Source: Russula earlei
Taxonomy: Eukaryota; Basidiomycota; Agaricomycetes; Russulales; Russulaceae
DNA: 64,000 nt
Reading direction: 5' to 3'
Assembly: GCA_025769875.1 (NCBI GenBank)
Contig: JAGFNK010000008.1
Location: forward strand, 124,001 to 188,000
The notes beneath the pieces are model-generated. The model had not been told where the DNA came from. It searched no databases and saw nothing but the letters and a program-made list of their open reading frames with translations. This document shows, in pieces, positions 35,542 to 46,979 of this stretch. Made by a program: the position numbers and the translations under genes. Within the stretch, counting starts at the first letter, position 1; each line of letters begins with the position of its first letter.

Positions 35542-36499
35542 ATGTCACAGCGGCGGGACGATGACGAGGAAGACATCGAGGCAGGTGAGCGTGATCCACT
35601 GGCGGGGAGGCACAATGAATTGTCATCTCCACATCCTAGGTGCGTTTCCCTGTAATTCTTTTATAGCTGATGAGGGTCCTTAACATATTGTTAAGCAGAC
35701 CAACACGTTCGATTCATGCCATGACCCGGGAAGAGATCCGGAAGGGTATTGCCAATCGCATGATACACTCCCGGACATATATCTTTCTCTACCTTGGCAT
35801 GGCTGCGCTATCAATAACGACAGTGGTGCTCAGTGTACGGGAAGGGTGCCCAGGTCTGGCATTCTACATTCTGGAGGTTATCATCAACTCGGCAATGATC
35901 GCGGAAGTTGCGATCCGCTTCCTTGCTTTTGGCCGCGTGAGTGAGACAGTGACAGCGAATTAAGACCTTGAGCTGATCTGCGGTGCATGGGCAGCAATTC
36001 TGGAAGCACCCATTCAACGTGTTTGACCTTGTCGTGACAGTGTTTTGTGTACTAACGCTGCTTGTCATTCTGTTTGCCGGTTGTGGTGCAACGAGCAAAG
36101 AGGAGGAGATCTTTGATACACTACTTCTCGTCACTCGTAATGTGCTCCAGTTTGGGCGCCTGGCCAATGTAGTGCGACAGTAAGTGTCCTCGTTCTTTAT
36201 TCGATTCACTGATGATGAGCGAGGGATATATATACAGGTCTGGCCAGTCCATATTCGCGCGGCCCAGACCAATAGATTTATCGGCTGCGCGTCGAGCCGG
36301 GGTCAGCCTCGATATGGACGTCGACCTTACGGATGACGAGAGCGACGGTCTCCATACGGCTCACCATCGCAACGCCGTGGTGTTTGATGCGCAAGTTGGT
36401 GAGCGACCGTCGCAAAGTGACCCGGTGTCTGATATGCCGCTTGCTGCGCAAGCTGTAAGAGAACGAGAGGAAGAAGATATGTGGGCCGAGTTGGGATAA
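35542..36499 (+). CDS. four-TM voltage-sensor-like protein without a pore
   Basis: Four exons (35542-35639, 35699-35936, 35995-36179, 36238-36499) join in phase to 260 residues. Four hydrophobic segments fit S1-S4 of an ion-transport domain: FLYLGMAALSITTVVLSV (about 61-78), FYILEVIINSAMIAEVAIRF (about 87-106), HPFNVFDLVVTVFCVLTLLV (about 115-134) and the S4-like FDTLLLVTRNVLQFGRLANV. The Glu-x3-Arg in S2 and the FD at the start of S3 match the charge-transfer centre of voltage sensors. S4 has Arg at unusual spacing (R-x6-R-x5-R) instead of every third residue. There is no S5-pore-S6; after S4 comes a soluble acidic tail. It could be a voltage-gated proton channel relative (Hv1 is also pore-less), a voltage-sensing regulator, or a structural remnant. 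The Hv1 S4 signature is not present. Confidence 0.7.
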
Positions 36500-36899
36500 T
36501 TCCGTTGCTGTACTCCACGGGTAGCGCGGCCATGTCTTGCAAACCATGCTTGCTCTCTAAAAAACTAGACCGCGGACAGTTTGTTTGTTCGGTTCACGAT
36601 GGCACGTCACGGAGCACTATGTCCGCCGGACGACCTGAAAAGGAAAGAGGCGGGCTGTGACCCGAATTTTATTATAATAATAATTATAAGAAAAAAAAAA
36701 ACGTAAGTGAGGTCGTCGAGCATTGAGGCTGGCTGACTGACATGGCCTGAACAGCTTGTAGTTCGTTAGTGATTGTTCTGTTCTCTTTGTTTCCTGTATC
36801 TCTCTGCTCTTTCGTATCCCCCCAGGCTGGGTAAATTAGCCTCTTATCCTCTTCCATTCCTTCCATTTTCACCGATTCACTCCTTCTCTGTCCCTGTCC
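36500..36899 (+). other. intergenic, promoter of the Ser/Pro-rich gene
   Basis: Four hundred bases with an AT-rich patch and poly-A run near 36670-36702 and pyrimidine-rich DNA just before ATG 36900, as is usual for fungal promoters. No open frame of note. Confidence 0.4.
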
Positions 36900-39498
36900 A
36901 TGATACCTACTCCCTCCTCTTCCCGTCCATGGTGGTCTCGCTCTTCTGTCATTTCTTCAAAGTCTTCTTCCAGGTTAGCTGAATCCTATCCTCCCCCTCT
37001 CCCCTCCTCATTCACCCGTAAAGCAGCAAACAGCAGCAGTTTTCCCAAGGCAGTAAATCCCCCTCCAAAAGGTTCAATACGATCGCGACTGCCATCGGAC
37101 TCAGGCCCAAGAAGTCCGCTACTCCTGTCCAAGAACCCACGTCTCCGGTCCTTCCTCTTCACACAGGCGATATCGAGTCTCCACCCCGCCCCACAAAATC
37201 ATTGGTCAACCCAGTTTCTGTTTCCGTCGGATGGACCGACCCCTCGCGCCGTTCAGCCCGAGGATTTTCTAGACGCCTATCCGCAATCCGTTTACAGCAC
37301 CGATTTAGACCCCTTCGCAACTGCTGCCAAGTACCCCGACGGTCCTCCTAATGTTTCGGATTCGCTTCGCTTTTCTACCATCTCGGAGGTTTCAACCTTG
37401 GAATCACACGTTCGCACGGATCCAACCCACGTTCACAAGCGGATGTCTTTTGCTTCCTCTTCCTCTCTGTCTCATCAACGGAGTGATGTCACGTCCGATT
37501 CCTCTCCATTCAGCTCCCCTCTCATGTCCCCCGTAATGCCGAGTCGCCGTCTGTCGCGGTGAGAGCCACACATGAAATTTTTCCCCCTCAAGTATTGATG
37601 AAATTTCGTCCCCTTTTCAGTTTGACGCTCGAGAGCGAACGCGTACTCATGCGGGAACATTTCCCCCCGTCCCCCGTTTCTCCCCAGTCCCTTCGAGGTT
37701 GTTGGGATGATCGGTCTTGTATCGCCTCTTCTCCATCCTCAACGACCCTGACGGACGTGCACGGCAGAGGAGCCGCTCTTCCTCGTCGGATGACTTGGTC
37801 CAGAGGGTTCGCCGATACGAGTCGTTCTGAAAATGACCTTTTGGCGTCTGATCGGAAGGGGTCCTCTCTGCACCCAAGCAACGCTTTGAGCCCACGGGTT
37901 GTTATACGTCAACCTTCATCTAGTAAATTGCAACCCCTGCGGCCGCCAACAGCTCCTCCTGCCTCCGAGCTTCCACCGGCCCCGCAAGAAGTCCAGCAAC
38001 AAAATTTTTCTCTGTTGCCAGCTTTCCTAGAGAACACATCTCAATCCGCGACGTCTTCTTCTTCTTCTTTGTCCTTCGCATCTTCTACTTCGTCAAAAAT
38101 CGCAGCGTTAGAGACTGAAGGGCGTCAGCGAGATATTCGACGGTTCAAGGACGCTAAAAAGCCCAGCAAGAGCCGTCCGTACCTCCCCCCCGAGAGATGA
38201 TGTTCACGACTCGACTTCGCAACCCTCCGGTAGTCACCGAGAGTTTAGTTCAACGCGTTCTCTAAAGAAGGCCATCTCCATACAGAATTTGCCAAAACGC
38301 TCTCTGGGGAACAATACTTCTCCGAGCCTTCCTGCTGCAGAAGACACAAAGTCGGTGAAGAAACAGCGCTCATTTCACCACTCACGTATTCCAATACCGC
38401 CTTTACCTACCTCACTGAAACAAACTGGATCCTCGAACTCTGCTTCGGGACGAGATGCTCCCCCGATATCCGAGGGACGCAGGGCTAACGTCCAGTCGTC
38501 CCAAAAGTCCCCATTAAGCTCACCAGCATTGAGTCCAACGAATGTTCGCAAACGACTATTTTCTGGGACGAGCTTACGGCGGTCGACGTCCTCTCAAACC
38601 CCGGAGCCCGATGACGACACGCCATCGATAGCTAGTTTATCGTCAACGGCCTCACCTCTGTCTCGTCCTCAAACAGTCAACTTAATGAACCAGCCGTCTG
38701 ATTCAAATAAACCACAGTTGTCATCATTTTGGGACGACCGTGACGAACTACCTTATAATCCCGGCTCTGGTAACAGACCACGCGATCTTGGTCCACAGCA
38801 AATCTTGTCAGCTGCCGACATTCTCAAATTTGAGAACATGGTTCGAGACGGCGGAAATCTCAGTGAATTTGTGTACTCTCGTGAGGATGCCCTCACATCT
38901 TCAAAACGCTCTGCGCCCGCCACCCACGCACCAGCAAGCTCAGTCGCGTCATCACCATCCACCTTTCATTACACGTCAATTAGACTTCAGTGGGGTAGAG
39001 AGTAGTGGAATCTTCCCACCAGGTCGGCAAAGGACCCGTGGCAATTCATTGCAAGGAAAAGTAGGGGATGTTACCAACAGCCGTTCTCAAACTGGCGGTA
39101 CATCTCTCGGCCAGGCCGTCCGTTCCCAGTCCTTTCAGTCTCTTCATGGACTCCCGCTGCCGCCTCGCCAACGTTTGCGACCATCGACAGCCTCAAGGAT
39201 TGATTCTCCAACGATTGAGGATTCGCCTTTACTCGCACCTGGCGATCGTTCCAGTGTGATAGCACTGGTACCGCTGTCCCCGCCGCCTGTGCGGCGAAAT
39301 GTGGCGCGTCGCACGCTCGATCCCCCTCCTGCTATTCCCATTCTGAGGCCCGCGGTTTCACGTACACCGTCATTCCTTGATATGAGAGACGATGTGGATC
39401 GAGATTTGTCACCAAGGGAGGATAGCTTCCTTGACATGGGCAAAGCTTCTTTAGATACTGTTCGAAGCAGCATGGAAGAGGATCCTGCCCTCAGCTGA
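36900..39498 (+). CDS. Ser/Pro-rich protein of unknown function (copy 1 of the repeated block)
   Basis: Six exons (36900-36973, 37024-37204, 37257-37558, 37621-38178, 38234-38870, 38935-39498) join in phase to 771 residues. Each join is needed, since the frame changes at introns 2, 4 and 5. The product is largely disordered and Ser/Pro/Arg-rich. Recognisable blocks are RPWWSRSSVIS near the start, KSPSKRFNTIATAIGLRPKK, PEDFLDAYPQSVYSTDLDPF, SLPLPPRQRLRPSTASR-like text near the end, and the tail RTPSFLDMRDDVDR ... SFLDMGKASLDTVRSSMEED. I recall proteins with the same block order in other Agaricomycetes, all unnamed, so this is a real family without known function. Decayed copies of its 3' end occur near 48.7-49.1 kb and 54.4-55.0 kb. 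Confidence 0.7.
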
Positions 39499-40250
39499 CG
39501 CCTACGTTTCGCGTTGAGGCTGGATACTGTGGTACAACACTTTCGTTACTCGCAGATTAGTTTTTTTTTCTATCTTATTTGTTTATCATATGTTAGTACT
39601 CTCGCCTTCAAACTTACGTGTTCGTTCTTTAATACCCCCATCCAGCCATTGTACATTGACTTGCTTCGTTCACATTTTTTGGCAAGCATACCCACTGCTC
39701 TCTCTCACTGTATACCTCACTTCGCGCGATGTCCTCATTTAATACTCCTCGATTCGAACTGACCCCCTCATCACTCCTCAAATTTACCATAACAAACTGC
39801 CATTACGGGCGGGCTGCAAGCTTGCTCGTGAACCTACTTGTAGCTTGTATGGCAATATGAGGTACCAGCACAATATTCAGACGTAGAGGGAAACGGTCCG
39901 TTTGTCTTATCTGGAGCGATGAGATTGCGCTCAGTCTGTGTGAATCAAGACTGAGGTGCGAGAATGAAGGTATAGTATATTATATATACTTGCATTAGAG
40001 TGGCATGAAGGAAAGCCACGTTATATATCTAACCGTGCGTCGGAACCTTCCGCCGGAGCTCGGACTTGCGAGCTGGTGTTGTCGTCGCGCTGTGCTTGCA
40101 ACTTCAACATTATCCTCTTTGGGTTGACGAGTCTCCCAGTTGTCGTATTCCATGGCGTGGTAGAGACTTCCTGAATCTAGTTGCTCCACTACCCGTGGCG
40201 CATCGTGACGCCGGTCATGTCCCTTGCCTGCTCCCTGACAGAGTTCTCCA
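39499..40250 (+). other. intergenic spacer inside repeat copy 1
   Basis: About 750 bases between the Ser/Pro-rich gene and the next gene. AT-rich patches occur at 39540-39680 and 39970-40030. No supported gene. The corresponding spacer in copies 2 and 3 is about 620 and 920 bases. Confidence 0.45.
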
Positions 40251-41571
40251 ATGAACTATGATATCTTCCGTGAAGAACTCGCCATCAAGTATCCCGACTA
40301 TGGCCACGCCCTATGGAAACCAAACCCTATGGGACGCTATCCAGCGGTAGAAGTTGGCGACGTTGGTTTCATTCGAGAAGGATATTTCCATCGCCTCTTC
40401 AATATCCTTCTTCCTGCAGATCATGAATCCCATCGGGATGGCGTTCCACAGCACTATGAACCACTGGTGCTTAGGACGTCACCACCAACCAACACGGATA
40501 CGCTCCAGCCCAATAACCTCCGTTCGTATGAAGTCGCGGACAGGTCTGATGAACATCGACGTACTGCCTCAGGGTAATCGAATTCCTCTTTTACAAGAGG
40601 CCAAGTGGCTGATCCATCACCAGGCCTGATGAAGCCGAACAATTCTCCTTTTCGTGCTCCAAGAGACGAGGCGCGATTCTGTCCCTTCCGGTACCAGCCC
40701 AAGCCGAGGACACCGTGGCTCGAGGAGCCTTCGCCAAGTTCATAGTCAAGCACATCGACGAGTGGTTCGCGTTTGCTCGAGAATGTGAGTTGGGGATAAG
40801 CCGCAGGGAGGACATCATCCTGGTCACGGGGCGTCATCTTGCGAGATCATGGGCAAACATTGCATTCCAGGAGAGCCGGAGGGAAGAACAAGTGTCATTC
40901 GGAGTTCAGGTGCATGGCGATTCCAGTGTGACATGGCAATTCACGCTTGATGGTGCTCGCGGGGTACCATTCAGCCTTGGACCAAGTGGCCTGGTGCGTC
41001 CGTGAATGTTTTCTTTCAAGTTGCTGCAGAGATAGGTGATGGTCTCGTCTTGTTGACTCAGAATCTACCAGAGAATCAGTGCATATTCATAAGGGGTTTT
41101 CGTGTGACCCGGTTTTCGAAGATTTTCCCAAGGCTTCGAGGAGCAGCTGGCCCAGCGCAGCTTCCGGATGATTCAGATTCAGATACGCACGTAATAAGCA
41201 CGCCTGCCGAGATTGACGTGAGATAATCCTTGTGACGCTTTTGGTCTTTGTCTGACGTTCCAAAGTATCAGGATCCACTTCATATACTCCTAGAGTATAT
41301 CGCCGCCGTGAGTATTTTGACTCCCATTCGTGTTCGTGGTCTGAAAGGTCGCACAGCGAACGCCTGATTGCGACATGGCTCTCGTTCATGATGACGACCT
41401 CCGATACATTTACACTGATGCTGTATGTTCGTCCATTTGTTGACAGTGGTGTCTCTTTCACGCTTGTAGTCGCGCGAAACCCTCCGACGAGGTAATTTGA
41501 TGAATTATCTTCAGACATCTGTTGCAGAAATATTTCAAGTTAAAGTCGGTGAATATCTAACAGTGTTGTGA
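40251..41571 (+). CDS. unknown-family protein, paralogue A (of three)
   Basis: Six exons (40251-40573, 40624-40993, 41062-41217, 41266-41307, 41357-41422, 41470-41571) give 352 residues. Start MNYDIFREELAIKYPDYGHA; then VGDVGFIREGYFHRLFN, FSFSCSKRRGAILSLPVPAQ, KFIVKHIDEWFAFA, DIILVTGRHLARSWANIAF, VTWQFTLDGARGVPFSLGPS, NQCIFIRGFRVTRFSKIFPR and PDCDMALVHDDDL. No signal peptide or membrane helix. I recognise the family only as an unnamed one that I recall being much expanded in Agaricomycetes. The repeated TGRHLARSWANIAF and HDDDL blocks are its best markers. Against paralogues B and C, the last exon carries one extra base (41557-41575), so this copy stops early (EYLTVL) and lacks the shared tail that is still visible downstream in another frame (KIALLLVTVTGV). 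Confidence 0.75.
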
Positions 41572-41712
41572 TGATCGCATAGGTTCTGACGGCGAAGAGA
41601 CCTGCACCAAGATTGCTCTCCTACTAGTCACAGTAACAGGCGTGCTTCAAAAGCCAAGGCGCCACGTCAAATCACAATTACGAAAGTGGGAACGTTGACA
41701 CCTGGCCTAGCG

Positions 41713-43466
41713 ATGCATCTTGAATCCGCGTTCGACCAACGTGACCACAATATTACCATTAGCTGGTGAGACCTCGCCTTCGCGAGATGCATTGTTTCTA
41801 ACTCTCGTCATCAGTCCTAGTACTTTCCAGGATCCCCAACCCAACCCACCATCCGTAGTCGTCGGTAGGCCTCGTGACACGTCGGCGAAGTTGATGCCAT
41901 TAATGCAAAAGAAGCACCTCCAATTTGGGCTGGACACCAATGATTCTGTCACGCCAGGACACTCGTCGTTCTCAACAGCGACACAATACTTGTCGTACTC
42001 CAAACCATCGTCCACGCGGCACCTCTCCATGCCACCTCTCTACGATAGTCTATCGAGTTCTGGAAACTCTCCTCAACCACCCCACCTCTCTTCTCGCGCT
42101 GCGGATACTACCAGGTCTCGTTCCGTGTTCCGTCCCTTTTCCGTCCTGAGATTACCCAGAACGACGGCCCAAATCACAAACCAGGCAGCCCAGAGAGCCG
42201 CCGAGGAAGTGAGATTGAGAACCGCGGAAGAGGAAGCCGCGAGAGAAAGAGAGGAGAACGAGGCGCGCCGGGCCGCAGCGCAGGCAGAAGCGAGGAAGAG
42301 GGTCGGATCCTGCATCCAGCATTTGCTCGTGAGTCGTCATGCCTCTGAGGAAGACTGCATCGCAGTCCTTTCCGAGTGTGCCCAAGCTTGCCAGAACGGC
42401 GGCCTGGACCTCTCCGCCGTCTTACAGGAACCAATTGTCGAGGGACAAACCCCAGTGTATTGGGCTATCCTCAACAGGTCCTCGCCGTCAGATGCCGATG
42501 ACGCCCTCATAGCCGCCCTCCTGAATGCTTGTGGGTCATTAAATGAGACTACGATGGACGCTGTTCGGGCCGCCTGTATGTTGACATCTAACAATGCTCT
42601 CCTGCAACACTTGTTTGGGCAATTTCCGAGGCTTTCTCCGCTTTCCGCTAGTGATGCTTTACTCTTGGGTCCCTCGGGTGCAGGTGACATCGTCGACGTG
42701 GAAGAGACGCGGGCCGGTTCGGTCGCATTCATTGCCTACATTAAAATCCGGCGATTCTGGATCCGGATGATGGTTTCCAAGGTCGTCAAAGTCGAGTTCG
42801 TGACATGTGGTATGCCCTTCCCAGGGAAACAGCGCAGCGCTGACTTTCATGAACGCAGAGCGGATTTGGACGGCCGCGTTCATGACCACCGGACGTGGGC
42901 CAGAAGGTCCTTCGGAACTAATGTGGTGGTTCTCCCTCGAATTGGCCCATAATTCCGCCCCGACGTGGGTGGACGCGGAGCTTCTCATCTCCAGACAACC
43001 TCAGCCATCTGACGGTGATTCCGAGAGCAATGTGTCCACCCTTACCACCTCTGTTGGCCGTGGAGGGAGCCTGCTTCAACCAGGTCCAGAACATGCGATC
43101 AGGGCGCGACTGGACGAAGGGCCAATGCGTCATCATTGGATCAACGAGTTCGTGAAACCGCGCTCTTTTACCCTTTCCACCGTCATTGACACCTCATTCC
43201 ATAGGTCGGCCGCCCTCACCGACGTTGATGAAACTCTCCACACCGAACTCCACGTCAAGTCAATGGAAGCTATGTTCCCATCCGTCCCCTCCTTCAGCCT
43301 CGATAATTCCGACACTTGGAGCCAACTGTCTTCGCGAATGGACACCCGAGGTAGTAGCGTAACATCTAAACCTCCCTCCCCTGTGGCCAGCAGACGCGGT
43401 GACGCGGGACCGGCAGAAGCACCAGCTTACATGAAGCAGCTACGCAAAGCTGGCCGCTACCGCTAA
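41713..43466 (+). CDS. unknown-family protein with coiled coil, third gene of the block
   Basis: Three exons (41713-41765, 41815-42809, 42859-43466) give 551 residues. After a short MHLESAFDQRDH start comes a disordered Ser/Pro part, then a charged coiled coil (about residues 150-200, RAAEEVRLRTAEEEAARERE). A helical, repeat-like domain follows (SECAQACQNGGLDLSAVLQE; TPVYWAILNR; LTSNNALLQHLF), then a beta-rich segment spliced as VKVEFVTCERIWTAAFMTTG and ELMWWFSLELAHNSAPTWVD. The TPVYWA block faintly recalls ankyrin-like packing, but I would not call a domain. I recall proteins with the same order in other agarics, all uncharacterised. The first exon and the start of exon 2 are homologous to sequences after paralogues B and C, where the rest differs. 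Confidence 0.65.
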
Positions 43467-43859
43467 GCGGGGGGGTTCGCCTCCGTAGAACCTTGGGGCG
43501 TTGACGATTTTGTTGTCCTTTGGGAGAGGGTATGGGGTCGTATGGATGCCCTCCTCATAACATAGCTACGATTCGGTTTCTGCAGCTCCGTCGCCAAAAG
43601 GTCATGTTCATTGCGCGCATCTTGATGGATCTGTCCTTGGACACAACGACGTTTTCCTTTCGTCGCGTCACCCCTCCCACCGTTCACGTTCGCAATACCG
43701 CATGCCGTTGCATATGATACTAAACGCTGTTGTAAACCCATAGGTTAAGATGTGTGATAAGCCGTTCCAACGGGTGCCAACTTGCGCGCGCACGTGAGAT
43801 GCTAGATAGAGTATGATACTCAGGGGAAGTAACTAATATTGGCATCAGGAAAAACCTCA
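43467..43859 (+). other. spacer before the AT-rich island
   Basis: About 390 bases downstream of the block's third gene, with no supported gene. Base composition changes sharply to AT-rich at about 43860. Confidence 0.4.
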
Positions 43860-46160
43860 CTTGATAAATCCAGTATATTATTGATTAATACTTTGATATT
43901 CTAGATTATTGCTCAGAAGCCTTAGCCCCATAACCAATCTATGATTATTAATAAATTATCATTTGGAAGCTAACATGCCAAACCTGCAATAATCTCATCT
44001 TGATTATTGAAAATTTATCACTTGGTATTCAGACATTGCAATGTAATAAACAGTGATAATATCTGCATAATTGTTTGCTATGCTACTATTGCTTACCAAG
44101 TGTTTCACCACAATTTACTGATCACTAAATTACACTACATTGACAAAATCATACTGATAGCATGCATGGTTCAAAAGATAAGCTTCATGGCTACCTGTTA
44201 CAACATTTATGTTTACTTCTTACCTTTTGCTATGGACTGCTTGCTATCATGTGTCCCTTTACTTACTGGTCTCGTGATCTCTTATGTCTTGTGATCCCTT
44301 CTGCTTTATCATGTGATCCATACATGTCCAGGTAACACTGGATTGCTGTTACTTTCCCTTTGTTTGGTTCTCTTTCCATATCTGTTTCTTAGTTTTGACT
44401 GTGCAATGCTGCACATTTACTGTGCAGCACAGTTACTTGGTTCTGACTCATTCATGGCTTCATTTCTATGACTCCTTATTATGACTCCTACTATACTAGT
44501 AGCACAGTCAAAGCACAGCTATTGCTGTGCTTCTCCTGTATATATAAAGCTCAGTACTTTGTGACCAAAGCCCTAAGCTTGGTCTGGTGAATTTAGGATG
44601 CAAAGGTGGAAGTCCCGAGGGTGCAACAATTGGTACACAGGAGTAAGGAGCAGGACTCAATGGCATGTGTGAGGGGACCAAGCAGGGGATTACTCTCTCT
44701 TATCCCTTGGCTTGTTTTTTCGAGCCTTCTCAAGTACATCTTCATGCCTGCAATACTTGTAAGTACTAGTTGTAAAATTTTGCTATGTAATATAAAATTT
44801 CTTCTGAGTCACATAAGTAAATATTGCCTTTGTGGCCTTTAGCCACAGCATCAAGCTTGCACTCTCAGTGAGCTCCACAGTGTCCTTAAAACATTTTTGT
44901 CAGTACCCATATCTGAGACATTCAAATAAAACTTCTTTTAGCTTTTTAACTTTTTAGCATGCACGATCAGAAACAAACAAGATGGATGTGGGATTGAGGC
45001 AAAGAGTCACTTGGAACAACTTTCCCCTGCGAAGGGGAAGATCCCAAAAATTCTATTCCAGGCCCTTTTGGGTCCAGAGGTGTAGCATGTCACACTGCAA
45101 AGGTATTTTGCATGTCTTTGCCTTTGGTGGAGCAAAAACCACCACTCCCCCTCTCAAGCTCATGCAATCCTAGAGAGGATGTGTGAAAAAGCATCTTCCA
45201 CCTGGGAAGAGCTTTGGTCAGGATGTCCACCGTCATATTGTTGGTCAGACAATAGACTAGTTTTAGTTTGTTGTTTGCCACAACCTGTTGGATGAAGTGG
45301 TATCAAATGTCAATGTGCTTTGTCCAGGCGTGGTAGTTGTCATTTGTTGCTAATTTGAGTGCAGACTGATTGTCACAATATACTGTGGTTGGATTGATGG
45401 ATAAGGAGAACAACTTGTTTACAAGTCTTCAAAGCCAGGTGGCTTCTTTTGCCATGTGTGTTGTGGCAATGTATTTGGCCTTGGCAGTGGACAGTGTAAT
45501 GAGTTCTTGTTTTCATGAGCTCCAGGATACTGACTCTCCATCAATGAAGAAGACGTGCCTGGAAATGGCACATCTATGTTCTTGATTTGCCCCATCCGCA
45601 TTGGTGTACCCTAATAGATCATGATGTTTGCCACCATAAGTCAATTTGTATCTCCTAGTGCCAGCCAAGTATCAGAATATGTGTTTTACTGCTTCCCAGT
45701 GGACATGGCCTGGACTTTTGTGATAAATTCGCTATGGTGAATGTGAAGTCTGGTTGGGTTGCAATGGAGGCATACATGAGGCTTCTGATTGCCTCCCTGT
45801 ACAGCATTTTTCTCATCTGGGCAAGTTCAGCATGGACAGTTGTCCCTGGAGTAGATTACTCCCAGGACCATGGGTGTGTTGGATGGCTTCACATCTTGAA
45901 GTGTGAAATGTGAGAGGATATTATCAATGTATGTTGTTTGTAATAGGGAGATGGTTTGCGCAGATTGGTTGCACAACACCTTGATGCCTAGGAGCCAATG
46001 GATGGGCCCCAGGTCAGTGAGTGCATACTTGCTATTGATCTTAGTTTTGTATTTGTTGATTAGTTCAGGCAAATCACCTGTGAGAGTGCAATCATCGACA
46101 TGTATGGTGAGGATGAGTATGTGGTGGCTGCCTGACCCCCCAGATTGATCAGGCATTACT
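43860..46160 (-). mobile_element. dead Ty1/copia retrotransposon fragment in an AT-rich island
   Basis: On the minus strand, 46156-45827 reads copia reverse transcriptase (ILTIHVDDCTLTG with the catalytic HVDD in place of YVDD, LTDLGPIHWLLGIKV, SLLQTTYIDNILSHF). About 45560-45090 reads the copia RNase H region (LVYCLTNNMTVDILTKALPR). The RNase H part has in-frame stops, for example directly after VSWSS and after KEATWL, so it cannot be made. Gag, protease and integrase are missing. A purine-rich tract near 45141-45155 (minus strand) could be the polypurine tract. The very AT-rich 43860-44330 and a TATA-like element at about 44540 may belong to an LTR. A copia primer-site-like stretch (ATTGGTACACAGG, about 44628) lies on the plus strand, which suggests rearranged or nested remnants. 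Exact ends are not resolved. Confidence 0.8.
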
Positions 46161-46979
46161 TGCCAGGCTTCTGACAGTTATTGATGTTATTGACACTCAT
46201 CTGCCCCATCCCCCAATTGATTGGCTGTCTACTGACACTTATTTGGCACTTATTACTCCTTATCACACATTATCTTTGACCTACTTTGCATTACTCTCGC
46301 TAGTGCAGGAGGTTTTTCCTGATGACAGCCTTCAAGAGGGCTCGAATCAAGTCATTATTTTCCTGTGCGCCCATTCCGCACAGATTTAAACCACACACAC
46401 CTGCAAGTTCATTCAAGTCGAGTTTTCTTCCTCTTCGTTTCGCTCTTACTTTCGTAAATTGCCTTTTGTTCATTACTTTGTTCTCGCCCTTGTTCTTGCC
46501 CCAATCCCCCCATCCTTCGTTCAGGATTTCCACTCTTGGCCGCCAGCTCGTAATATTGTTAAATAATACTCCGCATTGGTGTCACGGCTTCTAAAGTGAA
46601 CGATATTTATGATGCTGGTCGTGAGGTGGGTCTCCTTGGAACAGGGAATATTACCTGTCCTATGAAATATGAGTTTTCAGGGGTAAGTGTATTCCATACA
46701 CATCGTATGGTCCAATCCACCCAAGAACAAATTAGAATGGGGAAGGACCGCTGTCGCATCTAGATCTTTCATTTGCAGGAATGGCCATTGCATCACAACC
46801 ACGAATCTGTCCTGTCCCAATGCGAACCTGGATTTTGCCAGCTCCAAATAACCAAAGCCCAGGGTGTCCATCATCATAACTGGTGTCTGATGCCTCCTCT
46901 ATCTTGAACCGTGACAGGTGACCGTGATTGTGCGAATCGCTGCAATACGTGCAGACTTTGAGAAGCCATCCTGGCCGCA
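46161..46979 (+). other. 0.8 kb without a supported gene
   Basis: Short open frames on both strands (a plus-strand one of 90 codons at 46322, minus ones at 46533-46300 and 47022-46732), none with a recognisable signature. It contains the 3' end of the MRM2 transcript and the flank of the retroelement remnant. Confidence 0.4.

Larger units (their letters stand above)
38820..41900 (+). repeat. segmental repeat, copy 1 (source-like, intact)
   Basis: This copy runs from the FENMVRDGG block of the Ser/Pro-rich gene through the whole six-exon gene at 40251 into exon 2 of the gene at 41713. Homologous DNA in the same order and orientation is present at about 48710-51300 and 54430-57700, including introns and the spacer. 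Borders are estimated by eye. Confidence 0.75.

Noticed and set aside
38170..38240. Frameshift at a run of seven C in the Ser/Pro-rich gene.
   Set aside because: A 55-nt intron (38179-38233) restores the frame exactly, as do introns 37205-37256 and 38871-38934 at the other frame changes.
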